A DNA stretch of 64,000 bases from GWF2-38-69 sp965228125. GTDB lineage: Bacteria > Verrucomicrobiota > Lentisphaeria > Victivallales > GWF2-38-69. The notes beneath the pieces are model-generated. The model searched no databases and had not been told where the DNA came from. It was given only the letters and a program-made list of their open reading frames with translations. Of the stretch, positions 17,009 through 26,983 are shown piece after piece (within the stretch, counting starts at the first letter, position 1; every line of letters begins with the position of its first letter). The translations under genes and the position numbers were made by a program. The stretch lies in assembly GCA_965228125.1 (NCBI GenBank), contig OZ245791.1, positions 1,054,001 through 1,118,000 on the forward strand, written 5' to 3'.

Positions 17009-20000
17009 ATGAGCCCGCAAAAACACTCTTTTACTGACAAAATAGTCAGAGTTTTTCTTGAGTCAAACCTTTCAATCGTACTTATAATTCTAGCTATAGC
17101 CGTCGGTTTGGCCGCTGTATTTATGACGCCGAGAGAAGAGGATCCGCAAATAGTTGTCCCTTTAGCCGATGTTTATGTGAGTTTTCCTGGTCATTCCGCA
17201 AAAGAAGTAGAGCAGCTCGTATCAACTCCGCTTGAAAAAATACTCTATCAGATTGACGGTGTGGAATATGTATATTCTATGAGTAAAGAAGACCAGGCAA
17301 TAATAACTGTCAGGTTCTATGTGGGGCAGGACAGAGAACGCAGCCTTGTAAAACTTTTTAAGAAAATTGATGAGAATCTGGATATCGTTCCTCCCGGAGT
17401 AACAGGATGGATAATTAAACCTGTCGAAATAGACGATGTTCCTATTATTACTCTGAGTCTGACTTCTTCAAGCGCAAACGATATGCAGCTTCGCAGAGTA
17501 GCTGAAGAATTGACTTATGAACTTTCTACTATAAGCGATGTATCAAGAGCTTATGTAGTTGGAGGCAGACAGAGGATAATCCATGTATATATAAATCCTG
17601 ATAAAATGACCGCATATAATATTTCAGTGCAAGATATTATGTCTGCAATCAAGGCCTCAAATATTCAGGAAACTGCAGGAAACTTCAAAAACCAAGATAT
17701 CCTTATAGATGTAGCAGTCGGCAATGGCATCAAAGACGCAGAACAGCTCAGAAACTTGGTTGTAGCTATTCACGGAGATACCACTTTCCCTAAAGACGTT
17801 GCAGCCATGGCTAACTACATGTACTCGACTCAAGTTCCAGTTAAAGGAGCTATCTACCTAAAAGATATAGCTAGTGTGGTTGACGGTCCTGCTGAACCAT
17901 CGAATTATGTCAATCACGGCTGGGGAAACGCTAGAAATATTCATCTGCATGATGGAGCTCCCGGCACAATAATAGGCTCTCATACAGAAAATAAAAGCTC
18001 TTCTTTAGAGAACGCTGTAACTATCGCGATCGCGAAAAAGAAAGGGACAAATGCCGTCAGCGTAGCAAATGAAGTTTTAACCAAAATTGAAGCTCTGAAA
18101 AAACAATTTGTACCGGATAACATGCAGTTAATCGTAAGCCGTAACTACGGGCTTACAGCAAATGAAAAAGTCAATGAACTTATTTGGGGATTATTTGCCG
18201 CTGTAGCAATAATGTTTGTGCTTCTCTTAATGGGATTGGGACTAAGGGAATCAATAGTTGTAGCAATAGCTATTCCTGTAGTTTTCGGATTAACTCTGGC
18301 AGTAAACATGATGCTTGGTTTTACAATTAACAGGGTTACGCTGTTTGCCCTTATCTTGTCGCTAGGTTTACTCGTTGATGACCCTATTGTGGATGTCGAA
18401 AATATATCGAGACACTTTGCAATTTCAGGCAAGGCCACAAGAGGCATTGTGTTAGGAGCTGTTTCAGAGATTCGACCTCCTCTTATCATCGCCACTCTGG
18501 CAGTCATCGCAAGTTTTCTTCCAATGTTCTTCATTACTGGAATGATGGGGCCTTATATGCGCCCTATGGCTTTGAATGTACCTGTAACGATGATTATGTC
18601 AATGATAGTCTCTTTTACGATAACTCCTTATTTTGCCTATCATATGCTCAAGAAAAGATATAATAAAGGAAACTTTGCTGCTTCGCAGAATGAGGACTTT
18701 AATGTAAAAGACACTAAACTTTATAAGTTTTTTTATCCGTTAATGAAACCTCTCCTTCAGTCAAAAAGGAATTCATGGACTTTTCTTGGTATAATGGTTT
18801 TTTTGGCTCTTGTTGCTCTCAGTCTTGCGCTTTTCAGGGCGGTTCCGCTAAAAATGCTTCCTTATGATAATAAAAACGAACTTCAATTAGTCCTGAAAAT
18901 GCCTGAGGGTACTACACTTGAAAGAACGGACTCTGTTGTAAGAGATTTTGAAGAATATCTTGCTACTGTGCCTGAAGTGGTCGATTACATAGGGTACGCT
19001 GGAGTGGCTTCTCCAATGGATTTTAATGGTCTTGTCAGACATTATTATTTGCGGAATGCTGAAAATTACGGAGAAATAAGAATTAACCTAGCATCAAAAG
19101 AAAACCGTTCCCTTCAAAGCCATGCCATAGGGCTCAGAATTCGCAACGAACTGCAAAAAATCGCCGATAACAATAACTGCAAGATGACAATTGTAGAAAC
19201 TCCTCCCGGCCCGCCTGTTCTTGCAAGCGTAGTAGCTGAAATTTACGGAAAGAGCGAAAATAGTTACGACGATATCTTAGAAGCTTCAGACACAGTAATG
19301 AAACGCCTCTCCAAAGAACCTGGGGTGTCTGATATTGATAGCGTAAAAGAAATTCCAAGAATTAAATATGTTTTTATAACTGATACGGAAAAAGCAGCCT
19401 TGAATGGTGTTAGTGTTCAGGACATTGCCCAAACTCTCAAAACTGCACTTTCTGGAACTCAAGCAGGAATTGTTCACAGCAGTACAGAAAGAAACCCACT
19501 GGATATCGAAGTAAAACCGCTTATCCGATACCGTTCTGACCTTAACGATCTCTCAAGGATTTATCTTAAAGGAAATAAAGGACAAATGGTTCCTTTATCC
19601 GAACTTGGAAAATGGGATACTTCCCATACTGATCAGACGATATATCACAAGAACCTTCAGAGAGTCGCATATGTCTTTGCCGAAGCTGTAGGAAGGACCC
19701 CAGCAGAAATAGTCATTGATGTACAGGCTGACAAAGTGAACCCTCAACTAGACAAACCAGCTGATTACGTCGCAACAAACAAACCAAAATCGGCCAAATG
19801 GCGTACTTTTGCAAATAATGGAAGCGGAGTTAAATGGAGCGTAGCAAACAATATAAAAGTAATGTTTTCAGGCGAAGGTGAGTGGAACATAACTCTCGAC
19901 GTATTTAGGGACCTTGGAATTGCATTCGGAGTGGCGATGATAGCAATTTATATTCTGCTTCTTATTCAGACTAAGTCATTTGTAATACCTCTTATTATAA

Positions 20001-20452
20001 TGCTGGCTATTCCTTTGACGGTCATTGGCATAATGCCTGGTTTTTGGCTGCTCAATATCTTTGGAGCACACCTGGTAGGAGGTTATGTTGATCCGATTTA
20101 CTTTACGGCAACTGGAATGATAGGTATGATTGCTTTATCAGGGATAGTTACCCGTAATGCCATAATAATAATAGACTTTATCCATCTTTCTCTCTTGAGA
20201 GGCAATTCTCTTTTTGAAGCAATTATGGAAAGCAGCGTTATCAGGCTGCGTCCTATTCTTCTTACTTCAATTACAGCAATGCTGGGAGCGGCTCCGATTA
20301 TTATTGATCCGATATTCTCGGGTCTTGCATGGGCATTGATTTTCGGGTTGCTGGCTTCAACGGTCTTTACTCTTTTTATAATTCCTTTGACATACTGGCT
20401 TATCTATGCAAACAAACCCGGTCATGGGCTTCCTATAATTTCCGAAGAGTGA
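17009..20452 (+). CDS. RND family efflux pump permease (AcrB/HAE-like)
   Basis: The 1147-residue protein is an inner membrane proton-driven exporter with the classic two-repeat layout: TM1 near residue 25, a large periplasmic loop, TM2-6 at about 390-545, TM7 near 595, a second loop, and TM8-12 at about 970-1135. The TM4 region contains LGLLVDDPIVDVENISRH, with the paired Asp residues needed for proton relay. The N-terminal REEDPQIVVPLADVYVSFPG segment is like the pump subgroup with MTPREEDPQI. It is about 100 residues longer than AcrB, with extra sequence in both loops. Substrate is unknown. It is cotranscribed with the adaptor. Confidence 0.93.
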   Translation: MSPQKHSFTDKIVRVFLESNLSIVLIILAIAVGLAAVFMTPREEDPQIVVPLADVYVSFPGHSAKEVEQLVSTPLEKILYQIDGVEYVYSMSKEDQAIITVRFYVGQDRERSLVKLFKKIDENLDIVPPGVTGWIIKPVEIDDVPIITLSLTSSSANDMQLRRVAEELTYELSTISDVSRAYVVGGRQRIIHVYINPDKMTAYNISVQDIMSAIKASNIQETAGNFKNQDILIDVAVGNGIKDAEQLRNLVVAIHGDTTFPKDVAAMANYMYSTQVPVKGAIYLKDIASVVDGPAEPSNYVNHGWGNARNIHLHDGAPGTIIGSHTENKSSSLENAVTIAIAKKKGTNAVSVANEVLTKIEALKKQFVPDNMQLIVSRNYGLTANEKVNELIWGLFAAVAIMFVLLLMGLGLRESIVVAIAIPVVFGLTLAVNMMLGFTINRVTLFALILSLGLLVDDPIVDVENISRHFAISGKATRGIVLGAVSEIRPPLIIATLAVIASFLPMFFITGMMGPYMRPMALNVPVTMIMSMIVSFTITPYFAYHMLKKRYNKGNFAASQNEDFNVKDTKLYKFFYPLMKPLLQSKRNSWTFLGIMVFLALVALSLALFRAVPLKMLPYDNKNELQLVLKMPEGTTLERTDSVVRDFEEYLATVPEVVDYIGYAGVASPMDFNGLVRHYYLRNAENYGEIRINLASKENRSLQSHAIGLRIRNELQKIADNNNCKMTIVETPPGPPVLASVVAEIYGKSENSYDDILEASDTVMKRLSKEPGVSDIDSVKEIPRIKYVFITDTEKAALNGVSVQDIAQTLKTALSGTQAGIVHSSTERNPLDIEVKPLIRYRSDLNDLSRIYLKGNKGQMVPLSELGKWDTSHTDQTIYHKNLQRVAYVFAEAVGRTPAEIVIDVQADKVNPQLDKPADYVATNKPKSAKWRTFANNGSGVKWSVANNIKVMFSGEGEWNITLDVFRDLGIAFGVAMIAIYILLLIQTKSFVIPLIIMLAIPLTVIGIMPGFWLLNIFGAHLVGGYVDPIYFTATGMIGMIALSGIVTRNAIIIIDFIHLSLLRGNSLFEAIMESSVIRLRPILLTSITAMLGAAPIIIDPIFSGLAWALIFGLLASTVFTLFIIPLTYWLIYANKPGHGLPIISEE

Positions 20453-20502
20453 CAATAAAGTAACGGAAAAGAAAAAAATTTGATTCTCAATGAATATGGT
20501 CT

Positions 20503-21117
20503 TTATCTTTTAGAATATTTCGGAAAAATTCTCAGCATCAGCGGTATAGCTAGGTACGCTAAAGCGCTGTATGAAGGACAAAAAAACGAGAGGATGATTG
20601 CGGCAATTGATGTTAAAGGGATCATGAGACACTTGTAAAGTTGGATATTATAGGAAAATGTGTCGCCTACCAGTTTGCCCTTGTAAGCCGATTGAATAAG
20701 CAAACAATTAATTAATCCAACTATTAGCAAATTGCCATTAAATACAAGATTTGAAAAAACTGAGAAATTGCCGTAACTACCTACAAGACTCGAAGAAAAA
20801 GGGATAAAAACTACAAACATCATATTAAAAATATTGAGCCAGATAAAGCTTTCATTGACACGTTCTATGCTATTAAATAATCTCTGATGCTGTAACCAAA
20901 ATACCCCAAGAAGCAAAAAGCTAAGGATATAACTTTTAAAATTTTGCCAGTCTGCGCATATTGCCTGAGGCAATTGTTCTACTGAAACTTTTGGAACTTC
21001 AATGTTTATCACAAGAAGAGTCATCGCAAAAGCAAATATCCCATCAACCAAAGCCAGGAGCCTGTCAGGTTTAAGTATGAACTTGTGAATTATTCCCTTA
21101 TTTTCAGCTTTTTCCAT
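20503..21117 (-). CDS. TMEM175-family (DUF1211) potassium channel-like membrane protein
   Basis: A 204-residue protein with about six hydrophobic segments. The first helix reads DRLLALVDGIFAFAMTLLV, matching the R-x3-FSDGVFAIA-TLL signature of TMEM175/DUF1211, where the F-S-D motif lines the pore (here L-V-D). The bacterial members form K+ leak channels in the inner membrane. The ATG at 21117 is preferred over an in-frame GTG nine bases earlier. It is a lone gene converging on the RND operon and diverging from the LCAT-like gene. Confidence 0.8.
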   Translation of the reverse strand: MEKAENKGIIHKFILKPDRLLALVDGIFAFAMTLLVINIEVPKVSVEQLPQAICADWQNFKSYILSFLLLGVFWLQHQRLFNSIERVNESFIWLNIFNMMFVVFIPFSSSLVGSYGNFSVFSNLVFNGNLLIVGLINCLLIQSAYKGKLVGDTFSYNIQLYKCLMIPLTSIAAIILSFFCPSYSALAYLAIPLMLRIFPKYSKR

Positions 21118-21209
21118 GCTTCTCACTTTCTTTAAATAGAGGTCGAAAATTATAAATACATTATAATGATAAAATACAATTAAGTAAAAATCTACGAAAA
21201 CCTTTTACT

Positions 21210-22676
21210 ATGGACAAAAGAAACCATACCGACCCTTCTGTAGGATCATACCAATCCGACAAAGTATATGAAAAACCTATCATTTCGCAAACTGGAAAAA
21301 AAGCAAGAATGTATGAAGGGATCGGTAGAAATCCAGTGATTGTTATCCATGGTTTTTTGGGGGCTCACCTTAAAAACGCAAAAACGGGAGAAAGTGTCTG
21401 GGGTTCATTTCAAGGAATTGATCTAATAAAAGGATATTCTCATAAAGAGCTTCAGGAATTGAGTCTGCCAATGGGATTGGGTAAATCTTTAAAGGAACTG
21501 CGAAATGATGTACATCCTACAGAATTACTCAACACTTTCGATATAAATCTACTCGGGATACATTTCAAAAAGGATGCTTATGACAAGATGATAAATATTC
21601 TTGAAGAAGCCGGTTATGTAAATTCAGAAAAGCCGCTGCCTGAAAATAAAAACTTTTATTCCCTTTTCACTTTCTGCTATGACTGGCGCAGAGACCTTCC
21701 TGAAAATGCAGCACTACTGCATGATTTTATTCTGAAAAAGCAAAAGTATCTCCAAAAAAAATATAAAGAACTTTACAATATTGACGATTATGATGTTCAT
21801 TTCGATATTACGGCTCATTCTATGGGAGGGCTGCTTTCAAGGTACTTTTTGCGTTACGGCGGCAAAGATCTTCCAGAAGACGGTTCAATTCCAAAACCCG
21901 ATTGGGCCGGAAGCAACTTTATCGATAAATTGATAATTATCGGAACACCTAATGCAGGGTATCTCGATACATGTTCTGAACTCATTAACGGGCTTCAGAT
22001 CGCTAAACATACACCATTCTATCCGCCCGCAGTAATCGGCACTTTTCATACCTACTACCAGATGATGCCGCTTTCGAGCACAAAATCAGTAATTTATGAG
22101 GATGTACCGGATAAGGCTGTCGACATGTTTAATATAAAAACCTGGATTGACATGAAATGGGGACTTGCTAATCCAGAACAGGATAAATATCTAAAAATTA
22201 TAATGCCAGATATTTCCAACAGCGCAGAGAGACGGAACATAGCTCTCGACCATCTTGAGAAATGCCTCAAAAGAGCGAAACAATTCACAGAAACTATGAG
22301 TTTGCACTATCAAAACCCGAGTAATGTTTTAATCTGCCTTTTCTGCGGTAATGCAGTGGAAACAAGTTCTGTCGCCTCAGTGAATAGTAAAACAGGTAAT
22401 TTCCGCATTACTGAATATGAATCAGGAGATGGAAAAGTTCTCGCCAGCAGTGCGAGGATGGATGAAAGAATAGGTTCAAATTGGACTCCATACATGAAGT
22501 CTCCGATAAACTGGGATGCTGTTATCCATATCAGAGCGGCGCATATGGGGATTACCGACAGCTATGGTTTCGCAAACAATTTGATTTACTATCTGCTGGG
22601 GATGCCACCAAAAAATTATTCAGAACGTGAAAGATTCATAGTTAATCATATGATGCATCAATCTGAAAACAAATAG
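21210..22676 (+). CDS. LCAT-like alpha/beta hydrolase (acyltransferase or phospholipase)
   Basis: The 488-residue protein resembles lecithin:cholesterol acyltransferase family enzymes. The oxyanion region PVIVIHGFLGAHLKN (about 42-56) is followed by CYDWRRDL and the nucleophile elbow AHSMGG with Ser 204. The catalytic Asp probably lies in SGDGKVLASSARM, and the His in the HMGITDSYG segment near residue 447. No signal peptide or lipobox is visible, so it appears cytoplasmic, although the family often acts on membrane lipids. Possible roles are phospholipid or neutral lipid acyl transfer, or lipid hydrolysis; the sequence does not decide. It seems to be a single gene. Confidence 0.75.
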   Translation: MDKRNHTDPSVGSYQSDKVYEKPIISQTGKKARMYEGIGRNPVIVIHGFLGAHLKNAKTGESVWGSFQGIDLIKGYSHKELQELSLPMGLGKSLKELRNDVHPTELLNTFDINLLGIHFKKDAYDKMINILEEAGYVNSEKPLPENKNFYSLFTFCYDWRRDLPENAALLHDFILKKQKYLQKKYKELYNIDDYDVHFDITAHSMGGLLSRYFLRYGGKDLPEDGSIPKPDWAGSNFIDKLIIIGTPNAGYLDTCSELINGLQIAKHTPFYPPAVIGTFHTYYQMMPLSSTKSVIYEDVPDKAVDMFNIKTWIDMKWGLANPEQDKYLKIIMPDISNSAERRNIALDHLEKCLKRAKQFTETMSLHYQNPSNVLICLFCGNAVETSSVASVNSKTGNFRITEYESGDGKVLASSARMDERIGSNWTPYMKSPINWDAVIHIRAAHMGITDSYGFANNLIYYLLGMPPKNYSERERFIVNHMMHQSENK

Positions 22677-22778
22677 CCTTTGAATATTCTTCAAATAGAC
22701 CTTATGACAGCCGTAATATCGCACAAACTTTCCATGATGATTGACGTCACAGGTTTAACAAGTTGGACCATTTCGAAA

Positions 22779-23750
22779 TTATGATCGATATGAATTACAA
22801 CTTTTCAAAAATTCGGCAATCGCCTGAGGATTTTTTCCCACAGCAGTTTCATCAGAAAGGACAAACCCTTTGAATCCTCTTTTTTCAATGTCATAAAGGT
22901 GAACTATTTCCGAGCGTGTGGGCTCAGGGAAATGGGTCATATGCTCAAGTACCTGCCCTGCAAGAACAGATGGTTTTTTAAATTTATTAATTTGAGATGA
23001 AAATTTTTCCTGAAGTTTTCCGAGTTCAAAAATCCCTGCTTGTGCACCTAAATCTCCCCGGCAGAGCCACATTTCATCAAATTCTCTGTCAATAGCACTC
23101 AGATTCTCCATAGCTTCCGGCCTCTCTATTTTGGCTATGAGCTTTCTTTCCCTCGTAAAAGTCCTGATTTTCTCCGCCTCACTTCCATCCAGAGCAAAAG
23201 AAAATGCAAACTCAGTAAATTTGTAATTCATGGAAACTGCAATCATTTCAATATCTCTTTGAATCAGGCTTTCAAAAGGGATAGGATGAAGAGAACGGTT
23301 AATACCTTTATATGAAGAAAGCCTGCCGTTACGGATAACTTCAGCTTGGGCTTTATTTTTGTAAACAGCTCCGATTCTTAAGATAATTCTCGCATCATTG
23401 AGCGAAATTAAATCACCAGTATTGATAGCCTTGAAAAACTCTTTGTGGGGCACTGGTATATTGTTTGGAGAATCTGAAGAAATACCGGGAAAAAGCGTTA
23501 CATTTTCAGGAACAGAATCAACAGACGGAAAATCCCCTATTCTCATCTTCGAGCCCTGTAAATCTATGACTACTCCAACTTGTCTAGAGGCTTTATCAAA
23601 GATTTTTTCAAGTTTTTTCAGCCAAATTTCCAGTTGCGCCGGATCCATATGAGAGGTGTTAAGACGGAAACGCCCCGCCACTTCAAAGAGTGAATTTATT
23701 GTATTAACATCAGAACTAGCCGGTCCCAATGTAAGAATGGCTTCAATCAT
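22779..23750 (-). CDS. pyk: Short pyruvate kinase-like protein lacking the C-terminal regulatory domain
   Basis: The 323-residue protein covers the catalytic TIM barrel and B domain of pyruvate kinase, but ends where the roughly 130-residue allosteric domain would begin. Recognisable stations are AILTLGPASS, RLNTSH, VIDLQGSKMR (usual D-KGPEIR), AKIERPEAMENL with the catalytic Lys, LCRGDLGAQ (usual ARGDLG), PTRSEI and LSDETAVGKNP (usual LSGETA-GKYP). Several consensus residues are altered, for example the usual LDTKGPEIR has become IDLQGSKMR. Activity towards phosphoenolpyruvate is therefore uncertain. The start at 23750 follows AGAAGGATGA, better than a TTG eight codons upstream. It may be a paralogue of a normal pyruvate kinase encoded elsewhere. 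Confidence 0.8.
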   Translation of the reverse strand: MIEAILTLGPASSDVNTINSLFEVAGRFRLNTSHMDPAQLEIWLKKLEKIFDKASRQVGVVIDLQGSKMRIGDFPSVDSVPENVTLFPGISSDSPNNIPVPHKEFFKAINTGDLISLNDARIILRIGAVYKNKAQAEVIRNGRLSSYKGINRSLHPIPFESLIQRDIEMIAVSMNYKFTEFAFSFALDGSEAEKIRTFTRERKLIAKIERPEAMENLSAIDREFDEMWLCRGDLGAQAGIFELGKLQEKFSSQINKFKKPSVLAGQVLEHMTHFPEPTRSEIVHLYDIEKRGFKGFVLSDETAVGKNPQAIAEFLKSCNSYRS

Positions 23751-23793
23751 GAAGATTTCATCCTTCTTTTGCAATAATTAAATAAAAAACTTT

Positions 23794-25725
23794 CTATCCG
23801 TTATATTTAAGAACCAGCATAGTAATATCATCAGACTGATCGGCGCCGGATGCGTGTTCTACCACAGCAAACTTTATATTGTTCACTATGTCTGCTACAG
23901 ATTCATCTTTGTTCTGTGTCATAATTTCCAAAAGTTTCTCTTCTGAAAACTGGATGTTGTCTTTTGTCATAGCCTCTGTAATGCCGTCAGTGTAAAGGCA
24001 GAAAATATCTTCCGGGAAAAGTTTTAGTTTATGCGTAGCATATACAGTGTCTTCCAAAACGCCGATAGGCGGCGACGGATCATCTATATATAGGTAGCTG
24101 AATCCTTGTCCGGCTTTATGAACAAGGGGTGGATTATGACCGGCATTGCAATAATTCATATCTCCTGTCTTTATATTTAGGATACATATGAAAAAAGTCA
24201 CAAACATAGCTGACTCACTTTCTTTGCAAAGCTCCTTATTCATGGCGCTTATCACATCAGAAGGATTAGCAAACAAGCTCATCTTAGCTCTAAGCAGGGT
24301 TTTAGTAATAGCCATAAAGAGAGCAGCTGGGACTCCTTTTCCTGACACATCTCCGATAGCAAAACAAAGGTGCGTGTCATCTATAAAGAAAAAATCGTAA
24401 AGGTCGCCGCCGACCTCTCTTGCAGGCACAAGCATTGCATATAAATCAAACTCCTTCCTTTCAGGGAAATTGGTCGGGATAATGCTTTCCTGTATCTCTC
24501 GGGCAATACTTAATTCCTTTTCGATCTTTTCTTTCTCAGCAGTTGTTTTCTGAAGGTTATTTACATATTTGATCAAATTATCCTGCATTGATATAAAAGA
24601 ACTGCTCAGCGTACCTATTTCATCATGTGATTTTACTTCAGGAATCGTGAAATCGAAATCGCCTTGTCCTATCTTGTATGTAGCATTAGCCAAGTTCCGC
24701 AAAGGTGTCGTAGCTCTGCTTGAAAGGACTATTATCAAAATCAACGTCAACACATATCCTATCAGCCCTATTAGAAAGAGCTCTCTAGTAATAGAGTCAA
24801 GTTTAGAATAAAGTTCGTTTTTCGGTATGACTATCCCTATGGACCATCCTGTGGTTGCAAGCGGTTGATAGCAAACATAACAATTCTTATGTAGAGTATC
24901 TGAATAATATTCTATGTTCCCACTCTTTCCGGCAATCATATTTTCTCCTATAGTTCTTTCAATAGGAGAGTTGTATTTTTTGGCCAGATCATTAAAACTA
25001 AGCCTTTCTTCATAATACTTTTTGTTCCTATGCGCAATAAATATGCCTTTGGAAGATAAAAGAAAGGCGTACCCGGAAGTAAATACTTTTATCTTAGATA
25101 TCAACACTTCTAACGAATCAAGGGCTATATCGCAGGCAACAACACCGTAAAACTCTTTTTTATCGTTTACCATGTGATAGAAAGGCTGGGAATATGTAAC
25201 CATCATTATATTTCCGCTACCCTCATCAAAATACGGTTCACTCCAAACGCCTTTACCTGCCTCCATAGGAGCTTTATACCAATCCCATCTGAAATAATCA
25301 TATTCATCGTCATTATCCAGACCAAATCGCTCTATTTTTCCTTTAACTCTGTGATAATAAGGATCATAATAATACTTGTCTTTCTCAAATTTATAAGGAG
25401 CAAAAGCGACTGTACATCCATTAATTTCACTATTATTTACCAACGTTTCATGTATCAACTGCTCTATTTCGTTAGCAGAAAGATTTGCGTAACTCAAAGC
25501 AGAAGCTAAGGATTCCGCCGCCTTAGAAGCAGGAAGCAAAAGGTTATCAATGTCATTAAGGATGGAATTTTGCAGATTCGTTATGTTTTCATTATTGTTT
25601 TCAAGAATCAGTTTTTTTGATACATAATAGTTATATATCTGGACAGCCATGAAAATAATCACAACTGCTGCGATTATATATAAGCTAAGTTTGAGTGCGA
25701 GACTTTCTTTTATTCTAAATTTCAT
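23794..25725 (-). CDS. Cache-HAMP-SpoIIE sensor phosphatase (RsbU-like)
   Basis: A 643-residue membrane receptor. TM1 is at about 12-31. A periplasmic dCache-type sensor (about 35-310) follows, with the YYDPYYHRVKG and GYAFLLSSKGIFIAHRN segments typical of such domains. TM2 is at about 315-335, then a HAMP linker (about 340-395), a coiled coil, and a PP2C-like SpoIIE domain (about 430-643) beginning KELSIAREIQESIIP. The metal site is visible in VGGDLYDFF, IGDVSGKGVPAAL and LYTDGITEA. Such proteins dephosphorylate an anti-anti-sigma factor in partner-switching pathways. No anti-sigma or STAS gene is adjacent, so its target is unknown. Confidence 0.93.
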   Translation of the reverse strand: MKFRIKESLALKLSLYIIAAVVIIFMAVQIYNYYVSKKLILENNNENITNLQNSILNDIDNLLLPASKAAESLASALSYANLSANEIEQLIHETLVNNSEINGCTVAFAPYKFEKDKYYYDPYYHRVKGKIERFGLDNDDEYDYFRWDWYKAPMEAGKGVWSEPYFDEGSGNIMMVTYSQPFYHMVNDKKEFYGVVACDIALDSLEVLISKIKVFTSGYAFLLSSKGIFIAHRNKKYYEERLSFNDLAKKYNSPIERTIGENMIAGKSGNIEYYSDTLHKNCYVCYQPLATTGWSIGIVIPKNELYSKLDSITRELFLIGLIGYVLTLILIIVLSSRATTPLRNLANATYKIGQGDFDFTIPEVKSHDEIGTLSSSFISMQDNLIKYVNNLQKTTAEKEKIEKELSIAREIQESIIPTNFPERKEFDLYAMLVPAREVGGDLYDFFFIDDTHLCFAIGDVSGKGVPAALFMAITKTLLRAKMSLFANPSDVISAMNKELCKESESAMFVTFFICILNIKTGDMNYCNAGHNPPLVHKAGQGFSYLYIDDPSPPIGVLEDTVYATHKLKLFPEDIFCLYTDGITEAMTKDNIQFSEEKLLEIMTQNKDESVADIVNNIKFAVVEHASGADQSDDITMLVLKYNG

Positions 25726-25800
25726 TTATCTGACCTGTAGACTAACCAGAACTGATTTATAGTTTCAAAAGAGTCAAACTATTCCTGCTTGGAGACTGAC

Positions 25801-26055
25801 TTAGTTTGTCCATTTCTTTGAAGTCACATCCAAAGCTAAAAGGGTTCTTGTATGAATAAGGCCTTCCACCTGGGACATTTTTTCAGTAAGAATTTTGGAC
25901 ATTTTCGTTACGTCATTTATTTTAAGCATGGCAACTAGGTCAAACTCGCCTGCCACTGTGTAAACTTCTGTTACTCCTTCAATTTCAGCAACTTTTTCTG
26001 TTACGCTTTTTAGTTTTGCTCTTTCAACATTGATTAATACGATAGCTGTTGTCAT
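25801..26055 (-). CDS. Stand-alone AsnC/Lrp ligand-binding (RAM) domain protein
   Basis: The 84-residue protein is only the C-terminal effector-binding domain of Lrp/AsnC regulators. TTAIVLINVER, EVAEIEGVTEVYTVAGEFDLVAML and GLIHTRTLLALDV follow the RAM beta-alpha-beta pattern. There is no helix-turn-helix. AGGAGAT precedes the ATG. Such stand-alone RAM proteins oligomerise and bind amino acids; their output role is not settled. It diverges from rph. Gene spacing to the upstream sensor phosphatase on the same strand (75 bases) does not clearly indicate an operon. Confidence 0.88.
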   Translation of the reverse strand: MTTAIVLINVERAKLKSVTEKVAEIEGVTEVYTVAGEFDLVAMLKINDVTKMSKILTEKMSQVEGLIHTRTLLALDVTSKKWTN

Positions 26056-26254
26056 TGGCTTAATCTCCTCAATTTGCCGTTGTTACGATTGCTATAATAT
26101 ACCCTATTTTTAGGATAACAGAAAACTCAGAGTTTGCAAACATTAGACAAGCACTCGAAAGAAAATTGAAATTTTTCAATCCTACATTAGTGTTAAACCC
26201 CATGCTTAAAACCAGACAAAAATAAAATATTTTCTCAGAAGAGTTAAAAAAAAT

Positions 26255-26968
26255 ATGAGAGTAGATGGAAGAAAAGTAAATCAGCTAAGACCGATAAAAA
26301 TAGTCCCTGATTTTTTAAAACAAGCTTATTCATCAGTCCTGATTGAATGGGGGAACACAAGAGTATTATGTTCAGCTACAGTTGCTTACGAAGTCCCACA
26401 ATGGATGAAGAACGAAAAAAAGAAAGGCGGCTGGATAACCAGCGAATATCAGCTTCTCCCGACATCTACTCAGACTAGAGTCAAAAGAGAACGAAACGGC
26501 TTGAGCGGAAGGACACAGGAAATTCAAAGACTTATAGGCAGGAGTTTGAGGGGCGCATGTAATCTTGAAAAAATTGATGGGATAACCATATATATTGACT
26601 GCGATGTAATCGATGCGGACGGCGGGACAAGATGTGCCAGTATTACTGGAGCTATGATTGCTTTGAAAAAAGCTCTGGATAAGCTCCTGTCCGAAGGAAA
26701 AATATCGACAGATGCTTTTATACAAAACATAGCAGCTGTCAGCGTAGGAATAGTCGAAGGCAAAATTCTTCTGGATCTTTGTTACGAAGAAGATAAGTCT
26801 GCTGAAGTTGATATGAATGTCGTTATGGGCGACGATGGAAAAATCATTGAGATTCAGGGCACTGCCGAAGGAAAATCATTTTCCAGGTCAGAACTGGATT
26901 CAATGATAGATTTTGCCGAAAAAGGCGTGAAAGAGATATTTGAAATACAAAAAACGTTAACACTATAA
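26255..26968 (+). CDS. rph: Ribonuclease PH
   Basis: The 237-residue phosphorolytic exoribonuclease trims the 3' ends of tRNA precursors. Family landmarks are MRVDGRKVNQLRPIKI at the N-terminus, WGNTRVLCSATV, RNGLSGRTQEIQRLIGRSLR (phosphate-binding Arg residues), IDCDVIDADGGTRCASITGA and DLCYEEDKSAEVDMNVVM. Length equals the usual 238. It opens a plus-strand series that continues 15 bases later with the RdgC-like gene and then metXW. No strong Shine-Dalgarno precedes the ATG. Confidence 0.96.
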   Translation: MRVDGRKVNQLRPIKIVPDFLKQAYSSVLIEWGNTRVLCSATVAYEVPQWMKNEKKKGGWITSEYQLLPTSTQTRVKRERNGLSGRTQEIQRLIGRSLRGACNLEKIDGITIYIDCDVIDADGGTRCASITGAMIALKKALDKLLSEGKISTDAFIQNIAAVSVGIVEGKILLDLCYEEDKSAEVDMNVVMGDDGKIIEIQGTAEGKSFSRSELDSMIDFAEKGVKEIFEIQKTLTL

Positions 26969-26983
26969 AACAGAGAATTTACT

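Noticed and set aside
22473..22490. GGTTCAAATTGG, similar to a tRNA T-loop.
   Set aside because: It is part of the LCAT-like coding region (GSNWTPY) and has no cloverleaf partner.
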